Assembly: GCA_049975505.1 (NCBI GenBank)
Contig: JBNGCY010000047.1
Coordinates: 1-21,240 of the forward strand
Length of the DNA stretch: 21,240 bases
Reading direction: 5' to 3'
Origin: JAIVHC01 sp049975505
GTDB taxonomy: Bacteria; Desulfobacterota; Desulfuromonadia; Desulfuromonadales; Desulfuromonadaceae
Part shown: piece by piece, positions 1 through 7,309 of the stretch
Layout of the letters: each line of letters opens with the position of its first letter
Position numbering within the stretch: position 1 is the first letter of the stretch
Made by a program: the position numbers and the translations under genes
The notes under the pieces: model-generated
The model's database searches: none
Seen by the model: the letters and a program-made list of their open reading frames with translations, nothing else
Told to the model about the DNA's origin: nothing

Positions 1-105
1 GTGAACCAACGTGCCTGAAATACTGGCGAGCAGGTATTTCATCAGGTCCGGTATCAGTTTTTCTACACATTGTGCCGACATTATTCCGCTAAATAAAAGC
101 TTCAC
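1..105 (-). CDS. Partial ORF cut by the window edge, unknown function
   Basis: On the minus strand a GTG codon at 105-103 opens a frame of 35 codons that runs without a stop to the window edge, beginning MKLLFSGIMSAQC. A strong GGAAAGGAGG purine stretch lies upstream, but about 14 nt from the GTG, which is longer than ideal. An in-frame ATG eight codons further in is another possible start. It follows the YrbL-like gene on the same strand after a 57-nt gap, so it could be the next gene of that transcript. Too little is visible to recognise a family. The Shine-Dalgarno-like stretch is the main reason to list it. Confidence 0.3.
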   Translation of the reverse strand, partial: MKLLFSGIMSAQCVEKLIPDLMKYLLASISGTLVH

Positions 106-162
106 GATATGGCCTGAATCCTCCTTTCCGGAATATGCCGCTTATCTTCCGCTACTCTTGCC

Positions 163-750
163 TTACGGTTTTAACTCGCTATTGAAGTGGTAAATTTCCG
201 CTAAGTCTTTTTCGAATTTGCTCCACTTTCGAATAATTTTTCTTTTGGCCCAAAAGTTACTGTAGGTGCAAAATGGGAAAAAATCGGAAGTTCCTATATT
301 GTCAATAATAGACAACTGAAAATTCCCATCTGATTTTTTTTGACATACGATGTTTTTGGGTTTCAGGGTCATGGTTATAACCCTTTGCTCCAGCAAATAT
401 TTTTTTAATCTGAATAATGCCTTGGTAATGTTGCAAACGTGCAAATTGGTCTTTGCGTCTGAAACAAGATAGTATTCAAGGGTTTTGGATACTGCTCCAT
501 CATCATCGAGAACCAGATCAAATATAGAGCCCAGCCCCAAGTTTGTTCTAATCTCTCCATAATATCTGGGGATCATTTCCCAGGAAATTTTTCTCTTTTG
601 CAGATGCCTGTAGTACTTTTTTTCACGGCTGGTTTCCCTTTGGTTTTCCAATAAGGTTACCTTGATGCAGAGGTTCTTGTTTTCAGGATGCGGATAACAT
701 TCTCGATGCAGGCCTTTTCCGATTAATTTACGTTTGTCCAGATTGATCAT
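163..750 (-). CDS. yrbL: YrbL-family (PhoP regulatory network) kinase-fold protein
   Basis: From the chosen start the protein is 195 residues (E. coli YrbL is about 210). It matches the family along its length: a glycine-rich N-terminus followed by HRECYPHPE (residues 15-23), CIKV near 28-31, IPRYYGEI (60-67), and a catalytic-loop-like TLKPKNIVC (128-136) followed by IIDNIG (148-153), the analogue of the kinase DN/DFG segment. The frame is open upstream to 858, but only the ATG at 750 gives the usual YrbL beginning (MINLDKRKLIGKG), so the longer version is probably over-extended. Shine-Dalgarno signals are weak at every candidate start. E. coli YrbL belongs to the PhoP regulon; its biochemical role is unsettled, and a link to LPS or envelope modification is inference. 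The gene is conspicuously AT-rich compared with pdxA and uvrA. It lies downstream of a methyltransferase on the same strand. Confidence 0.8.
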   Translation of the reverse strand: MINLDKRKLIGKGLHRECYPHPENKNLCIKVTLLENQRETSREKKYYRHLQKRKISWEMIPRYYGEIRTNLGLGSIFDLVLDDDGAVSKTLEYYLVSDAKTNLHVCNITKALFRLKKYLLEQRVITMTLKPKNIVCQKKSDGNFQLSIIDNIGTSDFFPFCTYSNFWAKRKIIRKWSKFEKDLAEIYHFNSELKP

Positions 751-936
751 ATCTTTCAACAATTCCAGTGCTGCCTTCGTCATGGTGCTGGAGTTGCAGC
801 GCCATATTATGCGGGCTGTAATAGAATTTATTTTTCTATTTACTTCTCCGAGAACCATTTAATTTCATCCCATGACCTGGTCCGGTCAAGGGATGCCTAT
901 CGCTTGTTTATAGTCCTGACACTTTTGGCTATTACA

Positions 937-1668
937 TCAGCGATGCTCCAGCCGCAGATAGGTTTGCGGGGAAAAGCCATAGCGCACCGGACAGACCGCT
1001 GTACAACGCAAACCTACCGCATCAAGGTCCTGTTTCAGAGTTCGATACCAGATCGGAATCCGGTCAGAGGGTGTGCGTGAGAGCAGGCGGTTTTTCAAAT
1101 GAAAGCGCAGGGAGGAAAGGGCAAAATTATCAAAATAGGAGATGATTATCACCTCACGGGACAATCTGGCACATTCACGTAATGCATTTTTACGCAAATC
1201 GGAAGTGGAATAATGATGAAGCAGACGATTGCAGATTACGGCGTCAAATACCCCATCAGCGAAATCCATGTGCATGACATCGCCCTGAACAAAACGCATG
1301 GTATCCGGTACATCACACCGAAATGTACTTTTCAGGTAGAAACTCCGGGCTGTTTCAACCATATGCCGGGAGTAATCCGCAGCAGTTACACGATATCCCT
1401 GTTGCTCTAACAAAGGTTCCAATCGGCCACTGCCGCACGGAAGGTCGAGTATATTAGCTCCGGCCGGGAGACCACTGAGAGCCTTTTTTATACAGTTCCA
1501 CTCACGTCGATTGCGTGAAGTAAAATGGTTTTTGCGCTCTCGATACGTACTGGCAACCTCGGCAGAATCAAAACGTCTGCAGGTCTCCAGGTAACATTCC
1601 TGTTCATTGAGATCAGTGGTGGAATCAATATGGCCCGTGGAAAATTCTTTCGCTGCAGTTGTTTTCAT
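937..1668 (-). CDS. Class I SAM-dependent methyltransferase
   Basis: The 243-residue protein has a Rossmann-type methyltransferase core. Motif I is ILDLPCGSGRL (residues 73-83), which binds S-adenosylmethionine. An acidic strand end follows at VTAADYS (94-100), then VQGDVMHMDF with the motif II/III acidic residue, and DAVICNRLLHHY as the post-core helix region. The start is the ATG at 1668 because AAGGGGAT sits 6-7 nt upstream. The frame could be extended 23 codons to 1737, but that version has no such site. The substrate cannot be read from the sequence. The YrbL-like gene about 190 bp downstream on the same strand suggests envelope or polysaccharide modification, which is inference. The segment is less GC-rich than the rest of the window, so horizontal acquisition is possible. 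Confidence 0.8.
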   Translation of the reverse strand: MKTTAAKEFSTGHIDSTTDLNEQECYLETCRRFDSAEVASTYRERKNHFTSRNRREWNCIKKALSGLPAGANILDLPCGSGRLEPLLEQQGYRVTAADYSRHMVETARSFYLKSTFRCDVPDTMRFVQGDVMHMDFADGVFDAVICNRLLHHYSTSDLRKNALRECARLSREVIIISYFDNFALSSLRFHLKNRLLSRTPSDRIPIWYRTLKQDLDAVGLRCTAVCPVRYGFSPQTYLRLEHR

Positions 1669-2440
1669 GTTTATCCCCTTAAAAGTCGTAGATTGGTTGC
1701 TCCTGTCCTTCTTGTTCCGCCACCGTGAAGGCAACACTACTTAAGCCCCGGCGGAGAAGGTCACTCGGTAAACTACGCCTCCTGTACGGTTCTATTCACT
1801 TCCTGCCAGCTTGTTACATCTGAGACGGTCTCAATTGCAAACAGTCAGTCGTGATCGTCTAAATGGGTGTTGCAAGACTTTGCTTTTAGTTACAATCTTT
1901 TTTCCACAAAACCCCGAATCCTTTATCCGTCATACTCTGTAATTCCGCCCTGATTCTGTGCAATACGCTTTTCACACAAGCTTGCAGCTGTAATGTCATA
2001 AACTGTGGCAGATTTGCATTGTCAGCTGCGCTTTGTGCCGGACACAACTTCAGATCAAACTGTGCTGCGCCTGCACCGTTTCGTCATCTTCAGGCATGAT
2101 GAAGATAAAGCAAGTTGGTTGCCGAAACATGACCACAAGATTACCTTTTGGCAATCTTTCGAATAATTCCCATTCTTCCCCTGAACCCGCAGAACCGGGA
2201 AGTCATTAAAAGCGGGAATTAAGAGCCAGTAGCTGGTGTTTTAGCGCTTTTGGCGATAGCTATCATGGGATGGGCAAGTGTTTGCCTTTTTCGGAGCATT
2301 TACGGGCAGGGAGGAATAAAATAGCTGCATTGACTGTTTCTTACGCCTAGAATTTTCCTCTATACATAACCTCTTAGGTTAGATATCATTGCCGTTTACG
2401 ATTTTTTGTAAATGGGGAATATAGAACGCATGGAGGATAT
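1669..2440. other. Long AT-rich intergenic region without a convincing gene
   Basis: About 770 bp separate the divergent methyltransferase and pdxA genes. No ORF here combines a ribosome binding site with recognisable protein character. Two weak coding traces are visible. A minus-strand frame at 1886-2097 would give a ~70-residue protein only after one frameshift (beginning MPEDDETVQAQ, ending VLWKKDCN). A plus-strand open stretch at about 2223-2324 reads like a membrane segment (VLALLAIAIMGWASVCLF) but has a stop just upstream and no start signal. They may be gene remnants or chance. The last 80 bp contain a palindrome and a TTTAC/GTAAA inverted repeat that probably belong to pdxA regulation. 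Confidence 0.5.
2367..2381. promoter_or_regulatory. Perfect palindrome upstream of pdxA, candidate operator
   Basis: TAACCT and AGGTTA form a perfect 6-bp inverted repeat around a 3-bp spacer, about 60 bp before the pdxA start. A -10-like TATACA (2361-2366) directly precedes it. A second inverted repeat, TTTAC...GTAAA around a T-rich spacer, follows at about 2396-2412. The size and position suit a repressor operator, but no regulator is identifiable from the sequence. Confidence 0.3.
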
Positions 2441-3451
2441 GTGGACAAACCATTTCTGACAACCATGGGAGATCCCGCAGGGATCGGACCTGAGATCATT
2501 GTAAAGGCGGTGTTTTCAGGCGCACTGGACAGATATGCTGCTCGGCTTGTTGTGGGTGGAGATGTTGGGATATTGCAGCGAGCGGCACGTATAGCAGGGT
2601 ATGCCCCCGAAACGGCTCCCGCTCCCGCTGACGAGGTGGTCCTCACCTGTGGTGGAAGAACTCTGCGCGTCCAGCCTTTATCCCATCTGGATCTCGAGGC
2701 GACACCGTTCGGGCGCATCAGCGCCGCCAACGGGCGCGCGATGCTCGATTACATTGAATGGGCCTGTGCCCGCTGCCAGGCAGGCGATGCGGCGGGAATG
2801 ATAACCGCCCCGATCCAGAAGGAGGCGATCCACGCCGCCGGATGTGAGTTCCCGGGCCATACCGAACTGCTGGCGCAGCGCTGCGGGGTGGACAAAGTGG
2901 TGATGATGCTCGCCGGACCGCGCCTGAAGGTGTGTCTGGTGACTACCCATGTGGCACTCAGGGACGTACCCTCTGTTCTGACTCAGGCGGAGGTAGAAGC
3001 GACCCTGCAAGTTACCGATGCTGCTATGCGCCGCTATTTTCATCCTGATAGGGCGCCGCGCATTGCGGTGCTCGCCCTTAACCCCCACGCGGGCGAAGGG
3101 GGGATGTTTGGGGATGAGGAGGAGCGCATCATCGCGCCCGCCATTAAGAATGCACAGCAGGAGGGGGTCCACGCCAGCGGCCCCCACAGCGCCGACACCC
3201 TGTTTCACTTTGCGCTTCAGGGCGGGTATGACGCAGTGGTGTGCATGTACCACGACCAGGGCTTGATTCCGCTGAAGCTGCTTCACTTCGATGACGGGGT
3301 TAATGTCACCCTCGGGCTCCCCATTATCCGCACTTCGGTGGACCACGGCACCGCCTACAATCTTGCCGGAAGCGGGAAAGCCAACCCGAGCAGCCTGATT
3401 GCCGCGATTGAGATGGCTGTGCACATGGACGCCCAACACAGGAAGGCTTGA
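2441..3451 (+). CDS. pdxA: 4-hydroxythreonine-4-phosphate dehydrogenase
   Basis: PdxA oxidises 4-phosphohydroxy-L-threonine in the DXP-dependent pyridoxal 5'-phosphate pathway. Its unstable product is used by PdxJ. The 336-residue length is normal. Visible signatures are MGDPAGIGPEI near residues 9-19, GHTELLAQ (139-146), NPHAGEGGMFGDEE (214-227), YHDQGLIPLKLLHFDDGVN (270-288) and GTAYNLAGSGKANPSS (303-318). The three metal-binding histidines are His170 (VTTH), His216 (NPHAGE) and His271 (YHDQG). The start is GTG at 2441 with GGAGG 4 nt upstream. uvrA begins 3 nt after the pdxA stop, so the two are almost certainly cotranscribed and translationally coupled. A palindrome about 60 bp upstream may control them. 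Confidence 0.95.
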   Translation: MDKPFLTTMGDPAGIGPEIIVKAVFSGALDRYAARLVVGGDVGILQRAARIAGYAPETAPAPADEVVLTCGGRTLRVQPLSHLDLEATPFGRISAANGRAMLDYIEWACARCQAGDAAGMITAPIQKEAIHAAGCEFPGHTELLAQRCGVDKVVMMLAGPRLKVCLVTTHVALRDVPSVLTQAEVEATLQVTDAAMRRYFHPDRAPRIAVLALNPHAGEGGMFGDEEERIIAPAIKNAQQEGVHASGPHSADTLFHFALQGGYDAVVCMYHDQGLIPLKLLHFDDGVNVTLGLPIIRTSVDHGTAYNLAGSGKANPSSLIAAIEMAVHMDAQHRKA

Positions 3452-3454
3452 TGC

Positions 3455-6262
3455 ATGATAGATAAAATAATTGTCAAAGGTGCGCGCGAGCACAATCTGC
3501 AGAATATCGATGTGGAGATTCCACGGGATAAATTTGTCGTGATTACCGGGGTCTCCGGTTCGGGCAAATCCACCCTGGCGTTTGACACCATCTACGCTGA
3601 AGGGCAGCGCCGCTATGTGGAGAGCCTCTCCGCGTATGCACGCCAGTTTCTCGAACAGATGGAAAAGCCGGATGTGGACAGCATTGACGGCCTTTCCCCG
3701 GCGATCTCCATCGAGCAGAAAACCACCTCCAAGAATCCGCGCTCCACCGTGGGTACCGTGACCGAGATCTACGACTACCTGCGTCTGCTCTTTGCGCGCA
3801 TCGGCAAGATCTTCTGCCACCGCTGCGGACGTGAGATCGAACCTCAGAGCGCCCAACAGATTGTCGATCAGGTAATGCAGCTGCCCGAACGCACTAAACT
3901 GATGATTCTCGCACCCCTGGTGCGCGAACGCAAAGGGGAATACAAACGCGAACTCAAGCAGCTTCAGGCTGACGGCTATGTGCGCGCCCGTATTGATGGC
4001 GAGATCTGTGAACTTGCGGACGCACCGGAGCTGGATAAGAACAAGAAACACACCATCGAGGTGGTGGTGGATCGCCTCATAATGAAGGAGGGTCTCGAAG
4101 GGCGCCTTGCCGATTCAGTGGAAACCGCGCTGCGTCTTGGTGACGGTCTGGTTCTGATCCAGGTGGTGGATGGCGAATGCCTGCGCTTTTCCGAGAAGCA
4201 TGCGTGTATCGAGTGTGGTCTTTCCTACATGGAGATCGAGCCGCGCCTGTTTTCCTTCAACAACCCCCAAGGGGCGTGCCCGGACTGTTCCGGTCTCGGG
4301 ACGCGCAACTACTTCGACCCGGAACAGATTGTCCCCCGCTCTGATGCCACCCTGCGCGAAGGGGCGATTGAGCCCTGGGTTACGAGGCGGGCGTATTACT
4401 ATCAGCAGCTTCTGGATGCCCTGGCACAGCACTACGAGTTTTCTCTCGACACCCCGTATGCGGATCTGCCCGAGAAGATAAAAAACATACTTATGTACGG
4501 TTCCGGCAAAGAGAAGGTTCGCTTTTACTACGATCAGGGAGAGCGGCGTCACTACTATGAAAAGCCATTTGAGGGGGTGATCCCGAGTCTGGAGCGACGC
4601 TACCGCGAGAGCGACAGCGACAACCTGCGCGAAAAGCTGGAACGCTACATGGATATCATGCCCTGCCCTACGTGTAACGGCGCGCGCCTGCGCCCCGAGG
4701 TCCTCCATGTGCGCGTAGCGGGAAAAAACATTGATGAAGTAACCCGGATGTCGATTGCCGAGGCGCACACCTTTTTTACACAACTCGATCTCAGCCCCAA
4801 GGATGCCGAGATCGGACGCCGGATTCTCAAGGAGATCAACGAACGTCTCGGATTTCTCGATCAGGTCGGGCTCGACTACCTGACCCTGAACCGTTCCGCC
4901 GGTACCCTCTCCGGGGGTGAGGGGCAGCGCATCCGCCTCGCGACCCAGATCGGCTCCTCTCTCATGGGGGTGCTGTACATTCTTGACGAGCCCTCTATCG
5001 GGCTGCACCAGCGCGATAACCGCCGTCTCCTCAATACTCTTATGCACCTGCGCGATCTGGGGAATACCGTGTTAGTGGTGGAGCACGATGAGGAAACCAT
5101 TCTCGATGCGGATCACGTGATTGACATGGGGCCGGCGGCGGGGATGAATGGAGGCAAGGTGGTCTCTCAGGGGACACCCGAAGAGATCCTCGCCGACCCG
5201 GAGTCCCTTACGGGCAAATACCTCAATGGCGTGCTCGAAATCCCGGTGCCGGCGCAGCGGCGTACCAGCGAACGCTGTCTCGAACTTATCGGCGCGAGTA
5301 GCAACAATCTGCACAATCTTGATGTCAAATTCCCTCTCGGCGTACTCACCTGCATTACCGGAGTGTCAGGTTCGGGGAAGTCCACCCTGGTTATCGATAC
5401 CCTGTACCGCGCCCTGGCGCATGAACTGAACAACAGCCGCGAGAAAGCGGGAACCTACCGGCGCATCGAGGGGTGTAAACAGCTGGATAAGGTCGTGGAT
5501 ATCGACCAGTCCCCCATCGGGCGCACTCCGCGTTCCAACCCCGCTACCTACACCGGGGTGTTCGGGGATATCCGCGATCTCTTCGCCCAACTCCCAGAGG
5601 CCAAGGTGCGGGGCTACAAACCGGGGCGCTTCTCCTTCAATGTCAAAGGGGGGCGCTGTGAAGCATGCAGTGGAGATGGGGTGATCAAGATCGAGATGCA
5701 TTTTCTCCCCGATGTATATGTGCAGTGCGAGGTGTGTGGTGGCTCCCGTTACAATCGCGAGACCCTGCAGGTGCACTACAAAGGTAAGAGCATCGCCGAT
5801 GTTTTGAATATGACCGTGAATCAGGCGAGCCGTTTTTTCGAGAACATCCCGCGCATTCACAACAAACTCCAGACCGTGCGCGATGTCGGCCTGGGTTACA
5901 TCAAGCTCGGGCAGAGTGCCACCACCCTCTCCGGGGGGGAAGCGCAGCGGGTGAAGCTCGCGCGTGAGCTGGGCAAACGCGCCACCGGGCGCACCATCTA
6001 CATCCTCGATGAGCCCACCACCGGGCTTCATTTCGATGATGTACGCAAACTCATGGAGGTGATTCAGCGCCTCGTGGATACCGGAAATACGGTGCTGATC
6101 ATCGAGCACAACCTCGATGTGATCAAGCTCGCCGATCATGTGATCGATCTCGGTCCCGAGGGGGGCAGCGGCGGGGGTGAGATTGTCGCGTGCGGAACAC
6201 CGGAGGAGGTCGCAAAAGTGACCGCCTCGCATACGGGCAGGTATCTGCGCGGGGTGCTGTAG
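3455..6262 (+). CDS. uvrA: UvrABC excinuclease subunit A
   Basis: UvrA is the damage-sensing ATPase of nucleotide excision repair. It dimerises, loads UvrB on lesions and leaves. The 935 residues match the usual ~940. Two ABC modules are complete: Walker A GVSGSGKS at 32-39 and again at 636-643, and ABC signatures LSGGEGQRIRLATQ and LSGGEAQRVKLAREL, each followed by a Walker B ending in LDEPS or LDEPTTG. The zinc modules are present, including CHRC near 125-130, CIEC and CPDC in the first half, and the CEAC...CEVC module at roughly 730-760. The ATG at 3455 follows the pdxA stop by 3 nt, with AGGAAGG about 9 nt upstream inside the pdxA tail. A mobile element sits 12 bp after the stop codon, with its target duplication starting after 4 bp. 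Confidence 0.98.
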   Translation: MIDKIIVKGAREHNLQNIDVEIPRDKFVVITGVSGSGKSTLAFDTIYAEGQRRYVESLSAYARQFLEQMEKPDVDSIDGLSPAISIEQKTTSKNPRSTVGTVTEIYDYLRLLFARIGKIFCHRCGREIEPQSAQQIVDQVMQLPERTKLMILAPLVRERKGEYKRELKQLQADGYVRARIDGEICELADAPELDKNKKHTIEVVVDRLIMKEGLEGRLADSVETALRLGDGLVLIQVVDGECLRFSEKHACIECGLSYMEIEPRLFSFNNPQGACPDCSGLGTRNYFDPEQIVPRSDATLREGAIEPWVTRRAYYYQQLLDALAQHYEFSLDTPYADLPEKIKNILMYGSGKEKVRFYYDQGERRHYYEKPFEGVIPSLERRYRESDSDNLREKLERYMDIMPCPTCNGARLRPEVLHVRVAGKNIDEVTRMSIAEAHTFFTQLDLSPKDAEIGRRILKEINERLGFLDQVGLDYLTLNRSAGTLSGGEGQRIRLATQIGSSLMGVLYILDEPSIGLHQRDNRRLLNTLMHLRDLGNTVLVVEHDEETILDADHVIDMGPAAGMNGGKVVSQGTPEEILADPESLTGKYLNGVLEIPVPAQRRTSERCLELIGASSNNLHNLDVKFPLGVLTCITGVSGSGKSTLVIDTLYRALAHELNNSREKAGTYRRIEGCKQLDKVVDIDQSPIGRTPRSNPATYTGVFGDIRDLFAQLPEAKVRGYKPGRFSFNVKGGRCEACSGDGVIKIEMHFLPDVYVQCEVCGGSRYNRETLQVHYKGKSIADVLNMTVNQASRFFENIPRIHNKLQTVRDVGLGYIKLGQSATTLSGGEAQRVKLARELGKRATGRTIYILDEPTTGLHFDDVRKLMEVIQRLVDTGNTVLIIEHNLDVIKLADHVIDLGPEGGSGGGEIVACGTPEEVAKVTASHTGRYLRGVL

Positions 6263-6274
6263 GGAAGATTTGTA

Positions 6275-6419
6275 GTAACTATTCACCACCGCTACCGGTG
6301 AGGGCTTGTGGTACCCATGGAAAGGGCGTCTGTCGCCACGGACGGCGACAGTCGAACGGCCATGGACGGCGCAAAGTGTCCCTTGGAATGGGTGCCGCAA
6401 GGCCTTACTGAACAGTTAC
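6275..6419. mobile_element. 145-bp MITE, copy 1, with perfect 8-bp target duplication
   Basis: The ends are GTAACTATTCA (6275-6285) and TGAACAGTTAC (6409-6419), an 11-bp inverted repeat with one mismatch. The element is flanked on both sides by GATTTGTA (6267-6274 and 6420-6427), a perfect 8-bp direct repeat. There is no room for a transposase. Inside the ends, a GGGCTTGTGGTACCC / GGGTGCCGCAAGGCC stem encloses a core that begins CCATGGAAAGGGCG and ends CCCTTGGAATGGG. The core has a perfect internal hairpin, CTGTCGCC / GGCGACAG. GTAA-starting ends with 8-bp duplications are characteristic of the IS66 family, so trans-mobilisation by an IS66-type transposase elsewhere in the genome is inferred. 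It lies between uvrA and the Nudix gene. Confidence 0.85.
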
Positions 6420-6509
6420 GATTTGTATTGCCCGAAGGAGATCTTGGTTATAACTACGGCGTATATTCAACGGCAGAACCCACATGACGTGGGCGGTGGC
6501 CCACACCAC

Positions 6510-6690
6510 CTTACTTTCCTTGCTTGTCCAAGGAAAGTAAGCAAAAGAAGGACACCCCTGCATCGCAGCCCTGCGGGTTCCCTACGCTTATACTGCCATG
6601 AGGCGGATGGACCTGAACTCGCTGACGCTCAGACAGGCGGTCCATCTTTTTCGCCTCCTGGCAGCAACGCTTCGGCTGCGCTACGAAGGG
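6510..6690. repeat. Structured intergenic repeat with a perfect 13-bp hairpin
   Basis: A perfect 13-bp inverted repeat (6510-6522 and 6529-6541, arms CTTACTTTCCTTG / CAAGGAAAGTAAG, 6-nt loop) is followed by AAAAGAAGGACACCCC, a GCGGGTTCCCTACGC segment, and a second stem, GATGGACC / GGTCCATC, with flanking GGCG / CGCC. Hairpins of the CTTACTTTCTTTG type followed by AAAAGAAGG and GGGTTCCC segments recur in intergenic regions of many proteobacteria. This resemblance is from general familiarity, not a search. ORFs through it look spurious. It is unrelated in sequence to the MITE at 6275. Its right edge comes within about 25 bp of the Nudix start, so it may affect that gene's leader. Confidence 0.55.
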
Positions 6691-6715
6691 GAAGCGACTT
6701 TTTATAGGGGGAATC

Positions 6716-7309
6716 ATGGATAAAAACCAGCAAACCGTGCAAATTCTCGAAAATACCGAGGTGTATTCCGGTTTTCTGAGCATTCTTAAAATCAAATTGC
6801 GCCACCGACTTTACAGTGGAAAGATGTCACAGGTAATTACGCGCGAGCTGCTGGAGCGTGGGCAGGCGGTGGCGGTTCTGCTCTATGATCCTGCCGCTGA
6901 TGCTGTGGTGCTGATTGAGCAGTTTCGTGTCGGGGCGCTGGACGATCCCGATTCGGCGTGGCTGCTCGAAGTGGTTGCGGGCGTGGTTGAAGAGGGGGAA
7001 GCCCTGGAGGATGTGGCGCAGCGTGAAGCTCAGGAAGAGGCCGGATGCACGCCGCAGGGTCTTGAGTACATCGGGCGCTACTACCTCACCCCTGGAGGCA
7101 GCTCTGAGCAGATCCATATCTTTTACGCCGAGATTGACAGCGCAGGTCTGCACGAAACTCTGGGTGGGGTCGAGGATGAATCCGAGGATATCCGCGTAAT
7201 GGTGCTGCCCTGGGATGAAGTGGTGAACCTGATGGATTCGGGACGCATAATCAATGCCACCGCCATGCTTGCGTTGCAGTGGCTGCGTCTGCGCAAAAGC
7301 TCGGCTTGA
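6716..7309 (+). CDS. nudF: Nudix hydrolase, ADP-ribose pyrophosphatase type
   Basis: ADP-ribose pyrophosphatase cleaves ADP-ribose to AMP and ribose 5-phosphate in nucleotide-sugar housekeeping. The 197-residue protein carries a perfect Nudix box, G-x5-E-x7-REAQEEAG, at residues 89-110, with catalytic Glu residues at 104, 107 and 108. It also has the AVLLYDP...VLIEQFRVGA segment and the EYIGRYYLTPGGSSEQIHIFYAE stretch typical of NudF-like enzymes. The N-terminal region before the box matches the domain-swapping arm of that subfamily. The start ATG is preceded by AGGGGGAATC. Its TGA stop directly abuts the stop codon of the convergent fabH gene, with no spacer. Substrate assignment within the Nudix superfamily is moderately sure. 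Confidence 0.88.
   Translation: MDKNQQTVQILENTEVYSGFLSILKIKLRHRLYSGKMSQVITRELLERGQAVAVLLYDPAADAVVLIEQFRVGALDDPDSAWLLEVVAGVVEEGEALEDVAQREAQEEAGCTPQGLEYIGRYYLTPGGSSEQIHIFYAEIDSAGLHETLGGVEDESEDIRVMVLPWDEVVNLMDSGRIINATAMLALQWLRLRKSSA

Noticed and set aside
1213..1728. Plus-strand ORFs opposite the methyltransferase
   Set aside because: They are shadows of the gene on the other strand, without start signals.
2678..4051. A 457-codon minus-strand ORF opposite pdxA and uvrA
   Set aside because: It is a shadow of two certain genes in GC-rich DNA, with histidine- and glycine-rich nonsense composition.
6306..6795. ORFs on both strands between uvrA and the Nudix gene
   Set aside because: They are composed of the MITE and hairpin-repeat sequence and have no coding features of their own.
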